This document shows, piece by piece, positions 20,482 to 30,370 of a stretch of DNA of 64,000 nucleotides (positions within the stretch are counted from its first letter, which is position 1; every line of letters begins with the position of its first letter). The stretch comes from Pseudomonas neustonica. Lineage in GTDB: Bacteria; Pseudomonadota; Gammaproteobacteria; Pseudomonadales; Pseudomonadaceae. The position numbers and the translations under genes were made by a program. Below the pieces are notes generated by a model, which ran no database searches, was not told the origin of the DNA, and saw only the letters and a program-made list of their open reading frames with translations. Location of the stretch: positions 124,001 through 188,000 of the forward strand of contig NZ_RKKU01000001.1 in assembly GCF_003797945.1 (NCBI RefSeq). Direction: 5' to 3'.

Positions 20482-23237
20482 CTGCCTGCTGCCTGATTGG
20501 CTTTTTGATCGCGCCAGTGCTGTATCTGTTCGCGCAACTGGTTTAACTCAACGGGTTTAGCCATGTGCCCGTTCATACCGGCCTTACGCGCTCGCTCACG
20601 ATGTTCCGGCAATATGTGGGCGGTGAGAGCAATGATGGGTACCGGGTGGCTCCCTTGCCTGGCTTCCCAGGCGCGGATCTGCTGTGCAGCCGTGAAGCCG
20701 TCCATTTCGGGCATCTCACAATCCATCAGAATTAGATCAAACTGCTCTTGTTGCGTGGCTTCGAGCGCACGTTTGCCGTTGTCAACGCTGCTGACTCCTA
20801 CGTTCAGCTTTGCCAGCATACCCTGAATGACTTTAGTGGAAATGGCGTTATCCTCCGCTACCAGTACGCGGAAATCACCTGCCACGATCGTTTTTGCCGC
20901 AGTCGGCTCTGCTGCGTTGTGATGTTCTGTGTCTACTGCCGAGGTATTGCGTAGCTGACTCCACTCATCAATTAGCGTAGTGCGCAGTGTGTAACCTGCT
21001 ACGGGCTTGCTGAGGATGCGACGAATGCCCGCGTTACGCGCAATGACGCGACTGGGTACCTGGTTGATGCCGGTCAGCATGATAACCAGCAGGTCGTTGT
21101 GCAGCACAGGATCATCCTTTATGCGAGTGGCTAGCTCGACGCCGCTCATCCCGGGCATGGATTGATCCAGTAGCAGTATTTCGAACGGAGCGCCCAGGTT
21201 GGCTTGAGTTCGCAGCATAGCCAGAGCCTCCCGTCCGCCTGCTGCGCATTGGCTACGCATGCCCCAAGCGGCAGCTTGCTGCTGCAGTACCTTGCGGCAG
21301 GTTGCATTATCGTCGACGATCAATACATTGCGGTCCTGCAGGCAGAGTCCGTTAGGGTCTGCGGTAAGACTGTTATCAAGCTTGGCTGCGGGCAGGCTGA
21401 ACCAGACGGTAGTGCCAGTGCCTTGCTCGCTGCCGTATTTCATCCCCAGGGTGCCTTGCATCATGGCGATAAGTTGCCGAGCGATCACCAGCTGTAGGTA
21501 GCCATCATTATCTGAGTGCTCCAGCAGTCTGGCGGTACTGAGATCCTTGCTCAGCAGGTTTTCACGGGCATCGTCCGGCATGCCAACGCCGGTATCTTGA
21601 ATCGCAAAGCGCAACCTTTGATCACGCTCTTTGCGTTCCAGGCCCACTACCAGGACGACTTCACCCTCCTCGGTGTATTGCAGGGCATTGGCCAGCAAAT
21701 TCATCAGGATCTGTCTTAGCCGTGTGGGGTCGCCTTGCATAGTGCGGGCAACGTCGGGATGAACGAATCCAATCAGTTCTATGCCTTGGTTCTCTGCTCT
21801 ATTGCGGTAGATGTCCAGACAGTCGTTGACCAGTGCATGCAGGTCAAATTGGACCTCTTCTAGCAGCAGTTGGCCTGATTCAAGGCGTGAGACATCCAGA
21901 ATTTCATTGATCAGGTTCAGCAGATCATTACCCGAGCCATGGATGGTTTGCACGTAGTCGCGCTGTTTGGCCGAGAGCGCTGTATCCAGCAGTAGCTCGC
22001 TCATGCCCAGCACGCCGTTCATGGGCGTGCGTATTTCATGGCTGATACGGGCAAGAAACTCGGCTTTGGCACGCTGTTCCGCCTGTGCCGTGGCGGTATC
22101 CTGGCGCTGGCGGATACGCTGGCTCAGTTTCCCCTGCAGGCGCTTGTACAGGCTCCAGGTATAAGCGACAAGCCCGCTCCAGAGCAAGATGTCAGCCAGG
22201 TAGGCGTAGGATGGAAGGTCGTCCAGATAATGTTCTACCAGGGCGTTGCTCAGCAACAGTAAATGGCCGATGCAGAAGGGCAGGTTGAAGTGAGTCCCCT
22301 GCATTCGCAGATGAATGGCCAGTGCCAGCCCAAACAAGGGTAAGCCAAAACGCAGTAGATCAGACGCCAGATGGAATTGGGCCGGGAAACTTGCAGCGAT
22401 GGCCAGCAGCACAGTTGCAACCACGCTAAAGCCTACAACGACCCTACGCTCGCTGTTGCAGTGCTCAGTAGGTAGGCGACTTAGTAGTAGTAGCGCGAGC
22501 AAGGGATAGGCGCATAGTGACAACACTTGAGCGAGGTAACCGTGCACTGTAAAGGGACTTTTTGCGGCCCAGCTGAGGCTGTCCAGGCCGCTGAGCGCAA
22601 GAATCAGGCTGATGCCAGCCAACACCAGGTGATAAGGGTCGCGCCCGAGTGAGCCCTGTAGCGCGCCGTGCAGGAACAGCGCCAATAGCAGGCCGATCAG
22701 GATCCCCTGAATACTCTGCTGGAACGCGTGCTCGGAAGCCGCGCTGCGGGCGTCGATGACGCCAATACGAGTGGTGACAGGATAATCGTTACTTAAGCGC
22801 ACGAGCAGCTTTACGCTTTCGGGCGGCAATTGCACGAGCGGCAAAGCCAGGCCTTTATAAGGCAGTGGTCGCGCAGCCGGAGAACCAAGTTGTCCGGTTT
22901 GGTACAGAGGAGTAGCGCCCTGTATGGTCAAACGATACACAGCTACATCCGCGATGGCTGGATTGCTAACGGTGAGGAGCTTGTCTTGAGACTGGCTTAA
23001 CGTGAGTTCGACCCAAAGCACTGCGCCTTTGCCTGGCAGCGTTAGCGGTGCATCGAGAGCGGGTATAAAGCGGTTGGCGTAACGATTTGACAGTATGTCG
23101 TCCAGCTCGAGTTGGCCGGTGGGGTCGACGAAGGTTTTATAGTCAGGCGTTATGGCGTCAGCGGAGGCAACCCAGCTCGAGAGTGTGAAAGCTAGGCCCG
23201 TGAAAAGAGCGAGCAGTAGCGAGCTAATGTGCTTCAC
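20478..23237 (-). CDS. retS: hybrid sensor histidine kinase RetS
   Basis: RetS inhibits the GacS kinase and so controls the switch between acute and biofilm lifestyles in Pseudomonas. The 919-residue product has a signal peptide (about 1-26), a 7TMR-DISMED2 periplasmic sensor domain, seven membrane helices (about 175-365), HisKA with H400 ([11 protein letters not shown]), an HATPase domain with [10 protein letters not shown] and DTGVGM, and two receivers with D691 ([10 protein letters not shown]) and D839 ([13 protein letters not shown]). The ATPase G2 box is degenerate ([12 protein letters not shown] in place of the usual GxGLGL). Start GTG at 23237. Neighbours purD-purH-fis match the P. aeruginosa retS locus, which supports the identity. 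Confidence 0.88.
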   Translation of the reverse strand: MKHISSLLLALFTGLAFTLSSWVASADAITPDYKTFVDPTGQLELDDILSNRYANRFIPALDAPLTLPGKGAVLWVELTLSQSQDKLLTVSNPAIADVAVYRLTIQGATPLYQTGQLGSPAARPLPYKGLALPLVQLPPESVKLLVRLSNDYPVTTRIGVIDARSAASEHAFQQSIQGILIGLLLALFLHGALQGSLGRDPYHLVLAGISLILALSGLDSLSWAAKSPFTVHGYLAQVLSLCAYPLLALLLLSRLPTEHCNSERRVVVGFSVVATVLLAIAASFPAQFHLASDLLRFGLPLFGLALAIHLRMQGTHFNLPFCIGHLLLLSNALVEHYLDDLPSYAYLADILLWSGLVAYTWSLYKRLQGKLSQRIRQRQDTATAQAEQRAKAEFLARISHEIRTPMNGVLGMSELLLDTALSAKQRDYVQTIHGSGNDLLNLINEILDVSRLESGQLLLEEVQFDLHALVNDCLDIYRNRAENQGIELIGFVHPDVARTMQGDPTRLRQILMNLLANALQYTEEGEVVLVVGLERKERDQRLRFAIQDTGVGMPDDARENLLSKDLSTARLLEHSDNDGYLQLVIARQLIAMMQGTLGMKYGSEQGTGTTVWFSLPAAKLDNSLTADPNGLCLQDRNVLIVDDNATCRKVLQQQAAAWGMRSQCAAGGREALAMLRTQANLGAPFEILLLDQSMPGMSGVELATRIKDDPVLHNDLLVIMLTGINQVPSRVIARNAGIRRILSKPVAGYTLRTTLIDEWSQLRNTSAVDTEHHNAAEPTAAKTIVAGDFRVLVAEDNAISTKVIQGMLAKLNVGVSSVDNGKRALEATQQEQFDLILMDCEMPEMDGFTAAQQIRAWEARQGSHPVPIIALTAHILPEHRERARKAGMNGHMAKPVELNQLREQIQHWRDQKANQAAGS

Positions 23238-23335
23238 AATCGATTATGTCCTGTCCTTGGGCGATGATGCTAACGTGCTTGCTGTCTCAATAAATCACCG
23301 ATGCAGTATAGACCAAGGTCTTTGTCGCTGAAACG

Positions 23336-23369
23336 GTCCATGCGGGACAGCAAGGTGTCCCGCATGGAC
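23336..23369 (-). terminator. perfect 14-bp hairpin after purD
   Basis: GTCCATGCGGGACA (23336-23349) pairs with TGTCCCGCATGGAC (23356-23369) around a 6-base loop, 11 bases past the purD stop on the minus strand. The T-tract is weak (GTTTC), so it may terminate inefficiently or stabilise the mRNA. Confidence 0.65.
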
Positions 23370-23380
23370 TGATTGGCTTA

Positions 23381-24658
23381 TTACTTCCGCCCGATGGCGC
23401 GATAGCCGATGTCTGAGCGGTAAAAGCTACCTTCCCATTGTATTTGCTCTGCCAGGCGATAGGCTGCCTGCTGTGCGGCCAGCACGTCATCACCGAGCGC
23501 GGTTGCGCAGAGCACGCGACCGCCACTGGTGACTACCTGGTTGCCTTCCAGCGCTGTGCCAGCGTGGAACACTTTGCCATCGCTGGCCTTTGCCTGATCG
23601 AGACCGGTGATTGGCAGACCTTTGGCGTAGTTACCGGGATACCCCCCGGCGGCCAATACGACTCCCAGACTCGGACGCGGGTCCCAGCGTGCTTCAATCT
23701 GATCCAGTGTTCCTGCTTCGGCAGCTTCAACCAACTCAACCAGACTGGATTGCAGGCGCAGCATGATGGGCTGGGTTTCCGGATCGCCGAAGCGGCAGTT
23801 GAATTCGATTACCTTTGGGTTGCCGGCGGTATCTATCATCAGGCCCGCATAGAGAAAGCCTGTATATCGGTTACCTTCGGCAGCCATGCCTTTAACGGTA
23901 GGCCAGATCACTTCATCCATGACCCGCTGGTTTACAGCGTTGGTTACGACCGGTGCCGGTGAGTAAGCGCCCATACCACCGGTGTTAGGGCCAGTATCGG
24001 CATCACCGACGCGTTTGTGATCCTGGCTGGTAGCCATGGGGAGTACATGTTCGCCATCGACCATGACGATGAAGCTGGCTTCCTCACCATCAAGAAACTC
24101 TTCGATCACGACACGAGATCCGGCTTCGCCGAAAGCATTGCCAGCCAGCATGTCGCGTACGGCATCCTCTGCTTCCTGCAGCGTCATGGCGACTATCACA
24201 CCCTTGCCCGCTGCCAGGCCGTCGGCTTTGATAACGATAGGTGCGCCGGTTTGCTGCAGGTACGCCAGTGCTGGTTCGATTTCAGTGAAGTTCTGGTAGT
24301 TAGCCGTCGGGATCTGATGGCGAGCCAGAAAGTCTTTGGTGAAGGCCTTGGATCCCTCCAGCTGTGCGGCACCCGCGGTAGGGCCGAAGCAGGGCAGCTG
24401 ATGTTCACGGAAGCGGTCGACCACCCCTGCGACCAGCGGGGCCTCGGGGCCAACGATAGTAAGGCTGACATTGTCGCGGGCAAATGCCACCAACTTGTCG
24501 ATCGCCAATACGTCGATATCGACGTTCTCGCACTTTGCCTCGATGGCGGTGCCGGCGTTACCGGGTGCAACAAAGACTTTTTCGACGCGGCTGTCCTGTG
24601 CGACTTTCCAAGCCAGCGCGTGTTCGCGTCCGCCACTGCCAATAATCAGTACGTTCAT
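23381..24658 (-). CDS. purD: phosphoribosylamine-glycine ligase PurD
   Basis: ATP-grasp enzyme joining phosphoribosylamine and glycine to GAR, the second step of purine synthesis. The 425-residue product starts MNVLIIGSGGREHALAW, has the ATP-grasp region (IVIKADGLAAGKGVIVA) and the family signature RFGDPETQ. The start is ATG at 24658, with AAGGAGAG just upstream; an in-frame upstream extension to 24685 is not family-like. Lies 105 bases after purH with a repeat-rich spacer between them. Confidence 0.97.
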   Translation of the reverse strand: MNVLIIGSGGREHALAWKVAQDSRVEKVFVAPGNAGTAIEAKCENVDIDVLAIDKLVAFARDNVSLTIVGPEAPLVAGVVDRFREHQLPCFGPTAGAAQLEGSKAFTKDFLARHQIPTANYQNFTEIEPALAYLQQTGAPIVIKADGLAAGKGVIVAMTLQEAEDAVRDMLAGNAFGEAGSRVVIEEFLDGEEASFIVMVDGEHVLPMATSQDHKRVGDADTGPNTGGMGAYSPAPVVTNAVNQRVMDEVIWPTVKGMAAEGNRYTGFLYAGLMIDTAGNPKVIEFNCRFGDPETQPIMLRLQSSLVELVEAAEAGTLDQIEARWDPRPSLGVVLAAGGYPGNYAKGLPITGLDQAKASDGKVFHAGTALEGNQVVTSGGRVLCATALGDDVLAAQQAAYRLAEQIQWEGSFYRSDIGYRAIGRK

Positions 24659-24675
24659 TTTTCTCTCCTTGGGAG

Positions 24676-24759
24676 AGAGCGGCAAGCTTCAAGCTTCAAG
24701 CTGCAAGCGGCGCTGTTGGGGCGTTTCGCTTGCGGCTACGGCTTACGGCTTGCGGCTCA
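24676..24759. repeat. repeat-rich intergenic element between purH and purD
   Basis: Contains the 11-mer AGCTTCAAGCT twice in overlap (24685-24695, 24692-24702) and an imperfect outer inverted repeat GAGCGGCAAGC (from 24676) / GCTTGCGGCTC (to 24759), 10 of 11 pairing. Further copies of GCTTGCGGCT and GCTTACGGCT occur inside. Resembles the small extragenic repeats common in Pseudomonas genomes. It would fold within the purH-purD transcript. Confidence 0.6.
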
Positions 24760-24763
24760 GAGT

Positions 24764-26371
24764 TTAGTGACGGAAATGGCGCATGCCGGTGAAAACCATT
24801 GCCATACCCGCTTCATCCGCTGCTGCAATAACTTCTGCATCACGCATGGAGCCGCCTGGCTGGATGACCGCACTGATGCCATTTTTTGCTGCGTTATCGA
24901 TGCCGTCACGGAACGGGAAGAACGCGTCTGAAGCCATTACCGCGCCTGGCACCTGCAGCCCTGCGTGCTCAGCCTTGATGGCGGCGATGCGGGCTGAATT
25001 CACGCGGCTCATCTGTCCTGCGCCAATGCCCACTGTTTGCCGTTTGCTGGCATAAACGATGGCGTTGGACTTGACGTATTTGGCCACTTTCCAGGCAAAG
25101 ACCAAGTCGTTGATTTCCTGTTCGGTGGGCGCGCGTTGAGTGACTACCTTGAGATCTTCTGCGGTGATCATGCCAATGTCGCGGCTCTGTACCAAAAGAC
25201 CGCCATTAACGCGTTTAAAGTCCCAGTCAGCCAAACGTTCGCTGGCCCAGTCGCCACATTCCAGCAGGCGTACGTTAGCTTTGGCAGCAACCACTTCGCG
25301 GGCAGCGACACTGATGCGCGGCGCGATAATGACTTCGACGAACTGACGATCAACAATGGCTTTGGCGGTATCGCCATCAAGCTCGCGGTTGAAGGCAATA
25401 ATGCCGCCAAATGCGGATTCGCTATCGGTGGCGTAGGCCAGCTCATAGGCTTGTCTGATACCGCCTTCGGCGTCAGGCACCACGGCAACACCGCATGGGT
25501 TGGCGTGCTTGACGATCACGCAGGCAGGCTTGGTGAAACTCTTGACGCACTCCAGTGCCGCATCGGTATCGGCCACATTGTTGTAGGACAGTTCTTTGCC
25601 TTGTAACTGGGTGGCGGTGGCAATACTGGCCTCGGCGGGCGTGGCTTCTTTGTAAAAAGCCGCCGCCTGATGCGGGTTTTCACCGTAGCGCATGTCCTGC
25701 GCCTTGATGAACTGGCTGTTGAAGGTACGCGGGAAAGTACTGCGCTCTTCGGTGCTCAGGGTGTCCCGGGTCTGCTCGATAGTGCCAAGATAGTTGGCAA
25801 TCATGCCGTCATAGGCAGCGGTATGTTCAAAGGCTTTAAGCGCCAGGTCGAAGCGCTGTGCATACGTCAGACCGCCTTGCTTGAGGCTGTCGAGGATGCT
25901 GCTGTAATCATCGGCGTTGACCACGATAGCTACGTCTTTATGATTCTTGGCTGCGCTGCGCACCATGGTTGGGCCGCCGATATCGATGTTCTCGATGGCA
26001 TCGGGCAGGCTACAGTCTGGCTTGGCTACCGTTGCGGCGAAGGGGTATAAGTTGACCACAACCATATCGATCGGCTGAATGCCATGCTGCTGCATGACGT
26101 CACCGTCCAGGTCACGACGACCCAGAATGCCGCCGTGAATTTTGGGGTGTAGGGTCTTTACTCGACCGTCCATCATTTCCGGGAAGCCGGTGTAGTCGGC
26201 TACTTCCACCGCAGCAATGCCCTGTTCGCGCAGTAGCTTGAAGGTGCCACCGGTTGACAGGATTTCAGCACCCAGAGCGCTAAGTTCGCGGGCGAATTCT
26301 ACAACGCCTGTTTTATCGGACACGCTGATCAAGGCTCGACGTACGGGCAGACGAGTGGTTTGGTCGGTCAT
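24764..26371 (-). CDS. purH: bifunctional AICAR transformylase/IMP cyclohydrolase PurH
   Basis: Catalyses the last two steps of IMP synthesis. The 535-residue product has the MGS-like cyclohydrolase domain ([19 protein letters not shown], then [14 protein letters not shown]) and the formyltransferase domain ([10 protein letters not shown]). Start ATG at 26371; 42 extra in-frame codons upstream cross the fis-purH gap and lack family similarity. A GC-rich hairpin in the fis-purH gap could reduce read-through from dusB-fis. Confidence 0.97.
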   Translation of the reverse strand: MTDQTTRLPVRRALISVSDKTGVVEFARELSALGAEILSTGGTFKLLREQGIAAVEVADYTGFPEMMDGRVKTLHPKIHGGILGRRDLDGDVMQQHGIQPIDMVVVNLYPFAATVAKPDCSLPDAIENIDIGGPTMVRSAAKNHKDVAIVVNADDYSSILDSLKQGGLTYAQRFDLALKAFEHTAAYDGMIANYLGTIEQTRDTLSTEERSTFPRTFNSQFIKAQDMRYGENPHQAAAFYKEATPAEASIATATQLQGKELSYNNVADTDAALECVKSFTKPACVIVKHANPCGVAVVPDAEGGIRQAYELAYATDSESAFGGIIAFNRELDGDTAKAIVDRQFVEVIIAPRISVAAREVVAAKANVRLLECGDWASERLADWDFKRVNGGLLVQSRDIGMITAEDLKVVTQRAPTEQEINDLVFAWKVAKYVKSNAIVYASKRQTVGIGAGQMSRVNSARIAAIKAEHAGLQVPGAVMASDAFFPFRDGIDNAAKNGISAVIQPGGSMRDAEVIAAADEAGMAMVFTGMRHFRH

Positions 26372-26411
26372 CTTGGATCCAGTTTCAAGGTGGTGGGTAT
26401 TTGGTTGAGTC

Positions 26412-26438
26412 TGCCGGCTCTGCAGTGTCGAGCCGGCA
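26412..26438 (-). other. 9-bp hairpin between fis and purH
   Basis: TGCCGGCTC (26412-26420) pairs with GAGCCGGCA (26430-26438). No T-run follows on the minus strand, so it may be a weak terminator or processing site after fis. Confidence 0.45.
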
Positions 26439-26453
26439 CAGTCGGACATCGCG

Positions 26454-26780
26454 TTAGAGAAGTCCGTACTGCTTGAGTTTCTTGCGCAAGGTGCCACGAT
26501 TCAGCCCCAGCACTTCGGAGGCGCGGGTCTGGTTACCTTTGACGTAGTTCATGACGCTTTCCAACAGCGGCGCCTCTACCTCGGACAGCACCATGTTATA
26601 GACATCGGTGACGTCCTGGCCTTCAAGGTGCTGAAAGTAACTGCGTAACGCCTCGTCTACGCTGTCGCGCAGAGGGCGTGGGTGTCGCGCTTCGTCGCTG
26701 CCGGTGGCAGGAAGGGGGGATGGACTGCTGTTGCTCACGGTGGGATTTCCGTCAAAAAAGGTAGAGGTTTCGAGGTTCAT
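26454..26780 (-). CDS. fis: nucleoid-associated regulator Fis
   Basis: Small DNA-bending protein that activates rRNA promoters and organises the nucleoid. The 108-residue product has a variable N-terminus (Ser/Pro-rich, residues 12-30), the dimerisation helices ([11 protein letters not shown]) and the C-terminal helix-turn-helix ([20 protein letters not shown]). Its ATG overlaps the dusB stop by four bases, the conserved dusB-fis operon. Confidence 0.96.
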   Translation of the reverse strand: MNLETSTFFDGNPTVSNSSPSPLPATGSDEARHPRPLRDSVDEALRSYFQHLEGQDVTDVYNMVLSEVEAPLLESVMNYVKGNQTRASEVLGLNRGTLRKKLKQYGLL

Positions 26781-27763
26781 GCTGCTAGATCTCCTTCCAG
26801 CAGGCGGCTGAAATACTGATTTATTGCGTGGTGTTGCTGATCTGCACAGGTCAGTGCGTTAAAGCTGCGGCGAAATTCGCTCGCGCCGGGCAGTGTTTGC
26901 AGATACCAGCCGACGTGTTTGCGCGCGATACGGGCGCCATGCTCGGCACCATAGAACTGGTGCAGTGCTGCCAAGTGTTCACTGAGAATCGATTGCTGAA
27001 GCGCGAGGTCTGGAGCCGGCAAGTGGGTACCGGTGCGCAGGAAGTGATCAATCTCTCGAAAGATCCAGGGGCGACCTTGCGCGGCACGGCCAATCATGAC
27101 GGCGTCAGCCCCGGTTTGCTGCAGCACATCCCGCGCTTTCTGCGGGGTTGTGATATCGCCATTGGCAATGACCGGAATAGAAATGGCCTGTTTGATGGCT
27201 GCTATGGTGTCGTATTCGGCGTGACCGGTGTACAACTCTGAGCGAGTTCGGCCGTGCACTGCCAGGGCTTGAATGCCGCTAGCCTCGGCGATTCTGGCGA
27301 TATTGACGCCGTTGCGATTGGTCTGATCCCAGCCGGTCCGAATCTTCAAGGTGACAGGTACCTGGACGGCGGCTACCACGGCTTCGAGGATCTCGGCGAC
27401 CAGAGCTTCATCGCGCAGCAAAGCTGAGCCGGCGGCCTTGTTGCAGACCTTCTTTGCCGGGCAGCCCATGTTGATATCAATGATTTGTGCGCCAAAATCC
27501 TGATTCATCCGGGCTGCGTCAGCCATCATCTGTGCATCGCCACCGGCGATTTGTACCGAGCGTGGTTCTGGCTCACCGGTATGGTTGAGGCGTAACTGTG
27601 ATTTGCGAGTGCCCCACAGGCGACTGTCGCTGGTGACCATCTCGGACACCACCATGCCCGCACCGAGCTTGCGGCACAGCTGCCGAAAGGGCTGGTCGGT
27701 CACTCCGGCCATGGGGGCGAGAATGACAGGGTTAGGTAATTGGTAAGGTCCAATGCTGAGCAC
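26777..27763 (-). CDS. dusB: tRNA-dihydrouridine synthase B
   Basis: FMN enzyme reducing uridine to dihydrouridine in tRNA. The 328-residue product has the TIM-barrel start [15 protein letters not shown], the active-site segment [20 protein letters not shown] (catalytic Cys) and VHGRTR. The flavin-binding end includes [14 protein letters not shown]. First gene of dusB-fis, with a promoter candidate about 120 bases upstream. Confidence 0.96.
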   Translation of the reverse strand: MLSIGPYQLPNPVILAPMAGVTDQPFRQLCRKLGAGMVVSEMVTSDSRLWGTRKSQLRLNHTGEPEPRSVQIAGGDAQMMADAARMNQDFGAQIIDINMGCPAKKVCNKAAGSALLRDEALVAEILEAVVAAVQVPVTLKIRTGWDQTNRNGVNIARIAEASGIQALAVHGRTRSELYTGHAEYDTIAAIKQAISIPVIANGDITTPQKARDVLQQTGADAVMIGRAAQGRPWIFREIDHFLRTGTHLPAPDLALQQSILSEHLAALHQFYGAEHGARIARKHVGWYLQTLPGASEFRRSFNALTCADQQHHAINQYFSRLLEGDLAA

Positions 27764-27880
27764 TTACAGGTCCATCCCTGTGCTGTCCGGTCACTTGTCC
27801 GGCTGTCTGTTCTGCGGAGTCACTTCACCCGCGCCGAGCCATTGGCTCAGTCGCAGATAAGAAGTGTGAAAAGGGCGAAC

Positions 27881-27909
27881 ATAATACCTGCAAAGCATGA
27901 CTGGTTAAA
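27881..27909 (-). promoter_or_regulatory. sigma-70 promoter candidate for dusB-fis
   Basis: On the minus strand TTTAAC (27909-27904), 17-base spacer, TATTAT (27886-27881). It faces dusB with a leader of roughly 110 bases. The -35 is weak; the -10 is near consensus. Confidence 0.45.
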
Positions 27910-27980
27910 GACTGATCTGGCTGTTTTTTGTACAGTTTCGCATTGACTAATTAGCCAAGAACAACTATGGCCGCGGGCGA

Positions 27981-29315
27981 TCAGGGGCTGAGAAAATCCA
28001 GGTTGTAGCTAGTTGCTTTGGGGCCGGGAGCAACCATGCTGAGCGCAATGTGGATAGGGGTTTGTGGTGGCATCAGGTTACGCCCGGCCAGTTCTCCACC
28101 CAGGTATTCTTCTGGCCGAAAGCGTTTCTCGCTGACGCTATCACCACGATTGTCGCTGAAGGTCATGCGCACAACAGGAAAAGGTTGTGGGTAATCAGCG
28201 CGGTTATAAATGATGACGTCAATAGCTACTGCATTGGGGAATTCGGGATGTGGCCGAACCAGCAAATTACTACTACGAACCAGGCTAATATCGACGCGAA
28301 CCGGAAGTTCACAACCAGCCAACAGGCAGATGCTTTCCAGCATGGGGCGCAAGCGGGCATCGCGGGCCCAGGCATCAAAGTTGTAGGTGACAGCCTGAGC
28401 CACCAGGGCGACTACTGCGAGCAGGCACAAGGGTGTCCAGATCCAGCTTTGGCGGCGGCGGGGCGGGTATCCGACTTCATCCAGCAGTAGTGGCTCGTCC
28501 TCCAGTTCGGGGAGGGTTAGGTTACCATCGAGGCTTGGTTCGCTGCGGGTTTTACTGCTCTTGCTCTGATGTTGCTCTTCAGTATCACTGGGTTCTGCTG
28601 GCGCGGGCTCAGCCGAGAGACCTGTTTCTAGTGTTGCCTGGTCGTCTTTTTCAACCGGTGTGCCAGCAGGCTTGCCGCGCATAAAGATTCCGCCGGGCAC
28701 TGTTTCATCTTGCAGAGGCAGCAGGCGTGCCTTGGCTGGAGTCGTATCTTGCGCGGCTTTATGTGTCTGGCTTTCGGGTTCTGCGGGGGGGGGGCTGGTT
28801 TTCTGTGCTTGCAGCGCTGGTGCTGGCGCAATGGCCAGAAAATCGTCGTGCAGATCCAGCCCGCTGTCATCGCTGCTGTGGGGTTCGCCAACAGTGGTGT
28901 CATGTTCAGGGAGTGGTGATTGATCCGGCACTATTGGTGAGATCTGCTGTTCGGGTTCTCTTTGTTCTGGCGCTTGCGGCTGCTGCGTGCCCATGGTGGC
29001 CCGCGACTGCTCCGGCTCGCGGCTGGCTGATAGTGGCGGGTTGACCTCCTCGACAATGGACTCGTCCAGCCCCAGAGCTTCCAGGTCGAGGTCGTCCAGC
29101 TCGAGGTCATCGTGAATCAGCAGCTCGCCTGCGGCGTTGTGACGCTCGGCTGGCGTTGATGTTGCAGGCGCTTTGGTATCGCTGTTATCCAGTGCATTGA
29201 ATACCTTGAGGCAGGCACCACAGCGAACATTCCCGGCGGCTGCGCTCAGTTGTTCCTGAGACAGGCGGAAGTGAGTTTTGCAGTAAGGGCATTGCGTTAC
29301 CTGCAGTTCGCTCAT
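27981..29315 (-). CDS. zinc-ribbon and DUF3426 membrane protein
   Basis: Function unknown. The 444-residue product starts with an MJ0042-type zinc ribbon (C9xxC12 and C32xxC35, CPYCKTHF and CGACLKVF), then a long disordered acidic and Pro/Gln-rich region (40-285), a single membrane helix at about 289-309 after RRRQSW, and a C-terminal DUF3426 domain. The topology suggests a cytoplasmic zinc ribbon and a periplasmic C-terminus. The gene sits between prmA and dusB as in P. aeruginosa. A run of eight G in the coding strand complement (28787-28794) is a possible slippage site. Confidence 0.85.
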   Translation of the reverse strand: MSELQVTQCPYCKTHFRLSQEQLSAAAGNVRCGACLKVFNALDNSDTKAPATSTPAERHNAAGELLIHDDLELDDLDLEALGLDESIVEEVNPPLSASREPEQSRATMGTQQPQAPEQREPEQQISPIVPDQSPLPEHDTTVGEPHSSDDSGLDLHDDFLAIAPAPALQAQKTSPPPAEPESQTHKAAQDTTPAKARLLPLQDETVPGGIFMRGKPAGTPVEKDDQATLETGLSAEPAPAEPSDTEEQHQSKSSKTRSEPSLDGNLTLPELEDEPLLLDEVGYPPRRRQSWIWTPLCLLAVVALVAQAVTYNFDAWARDARLRPMLESICLLAGCELPVRVDISLVRSSNLLVRPHPEFPNAVAIDVIIYNRADYPQPFPVVRMTFSDNRGDSVSEKRFRPEEYLGGELAGRNLMPPQTPIHIALSMVAPGPKATSYNLDFLSP

Positions 29316-29383
29316 GGTGTGCCAGACATCCTGTACGTGTGACGGACTCGAGTGGGTATTTTGCCTATAAGCGGGTCAGGCTG

Positions 29384-30265
29384 TCACTGCCTGCGACGAC
29401 CACTAACACGTATCCAGCCATCCTGCTCGGCGACCGGGTCCAGTTCAAAGAAACCTTGATAAGCCGTTAGGATCTCATCGGTTTGTTCGGCCAAAATACC
29501 GGATAGAGCAATCAGTCCGCCGGGCTGCACCAGGCTGGCGAGTTGCGGCGCCAGGCTTACCAGTGGACCCGCTAGAATATTTGCAACGACCACGTCGGCT
29601 GGTTGCTGGGGCATATCTTCTGGCAGGTAAAGGCTGAAGTGCTGGTCGGCGATCTGGTTGCGCTGCGCATTGTCCCGGGAAGCTTCCAATGCTTGCACGT
29701 CAATATCGGTTCCGACGGCGTGACTTGCGCCAAGCAACAGGGCTGCGATGGCCAGGATGCCTGAGCCGCAACCAAAATCGATAATCTGCTTGTCGGCTAG
29801 TTGCTGGCCGTCGAGCCAGGCGAGGCAGAGTGCGGTTGTCGGGTGAGTGCCGGTACCAAAAGCCAGGCCTGGGTCCAGCAACAAGTTAACCGCTTCCGGC
29901 TCGGGCGCAGCGTGCCAGCTTGGCACAATCCACAGGCGCTGACCAAAGCGCATGGGATGGAAATTATCCATCCAGCTACGTTCCCAGTCCTGATCCTCGA
30001 TTTGCTCTAGCTCATGGGCAGGTAGCTCGCCCTGATGCAGCAGCTTGAGGTGCTGAATTAGTGTGTCAGAGTCAGTGTCTGCTTCAAATAGCGCGAGCAG
30101 ATGGGTATTGGACCAGAGCGGGGTTGTACCCAGGTCTGGCTCGAAAATGGGTTGGTCCTCGGCATCCATGAAGGTTACCGATACCGCACCAAGTTCCAGT
30201 AATTCGTCCTCCAGACGTTCGGCCTGCTCTGGGGTAATGGCGAGACGCAGTTGCAACCAGGACAT
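29384..30265 (-). CDS. prmA: ribosomal protein L11 methyltransferase PrmA
   Basis: Trimethylates L11 at several sites using SAM. The 293-residue product has the N-terminal substrate-recognition domain (about 1-100), the SAM motif [16 protein letters not shown] and [10 protein letters not shown]. The length matches the family. Lies after accC, with a terminator and a repeat in the 105-base gap. Confidence 0.96.
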   Translation of the reverse strand: MSWLQLRLAITPEQAERLEDELLELGAVSVTFMDAEDQPIFEPDLGTTPLWSNTHLLALFEADTDSDTLIQHLKLLHQGELPAHELEQIEDQDWERSWMDNFHPMRFGQRLWIVPSWHAAPEPEAVNLLLDPGLAFGTGTHPTTALCLAWLDGQQLADKQIIDFGCGSGILAIAALLLGASHAVGTDIDVQALEASRDNAQRNQIADQHFSLYLPEDMPQQPADVVVANILAGPLVSLAPQLASLVQPGGLIALSGILAEQTDEILTAYQGFFELDPVAEQDGWIRVSGRRRQ

Positions 30266-30278
30266 GATTTACCTCAAA

Positions 30279-30303
30279 AGCTGGAAGCTTATAGCTTGAA
30301 GCT
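30279..30303. repeat. AGCTT-type extragenic repeat before prmA
   Basis: AGCTGGAAGCTT (30279-30290) is the exact reverse complement of AAGCTTCCAGCT at 5491-5502, and AGCTTGAAGCT (30293-30303) is the exact reverse complement of the 11-mer repeated at 24685-24702. Confidence 0.6.
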
Positions 30304-30307
30304 GAAA

Positions 30308-30340
30308 GAAAAACCGGGATGCGATACTTCGCATCCCGGT
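30308..30340 (-). terminator. intrinsic terminator after accC
   Basis: Perfect 12-bp stem ACCGGGATGCGA (30313-30324) / TCGCATCCCGGT (30329-30340) with a 4-base loop; on the minus strand a TTTTTCTTT tail follows. Confidence 0.92.
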
Positions 30341-30370
30341 GTGGGGCAGTACTGCTTGCCTCTGACTGGG

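Noticed and set aside
24017-24931. 304-codon open frame antisense to purD
   Set aside because: Complementary to conserved PurD coding sequence, with no ribosome site or recognisable domain.
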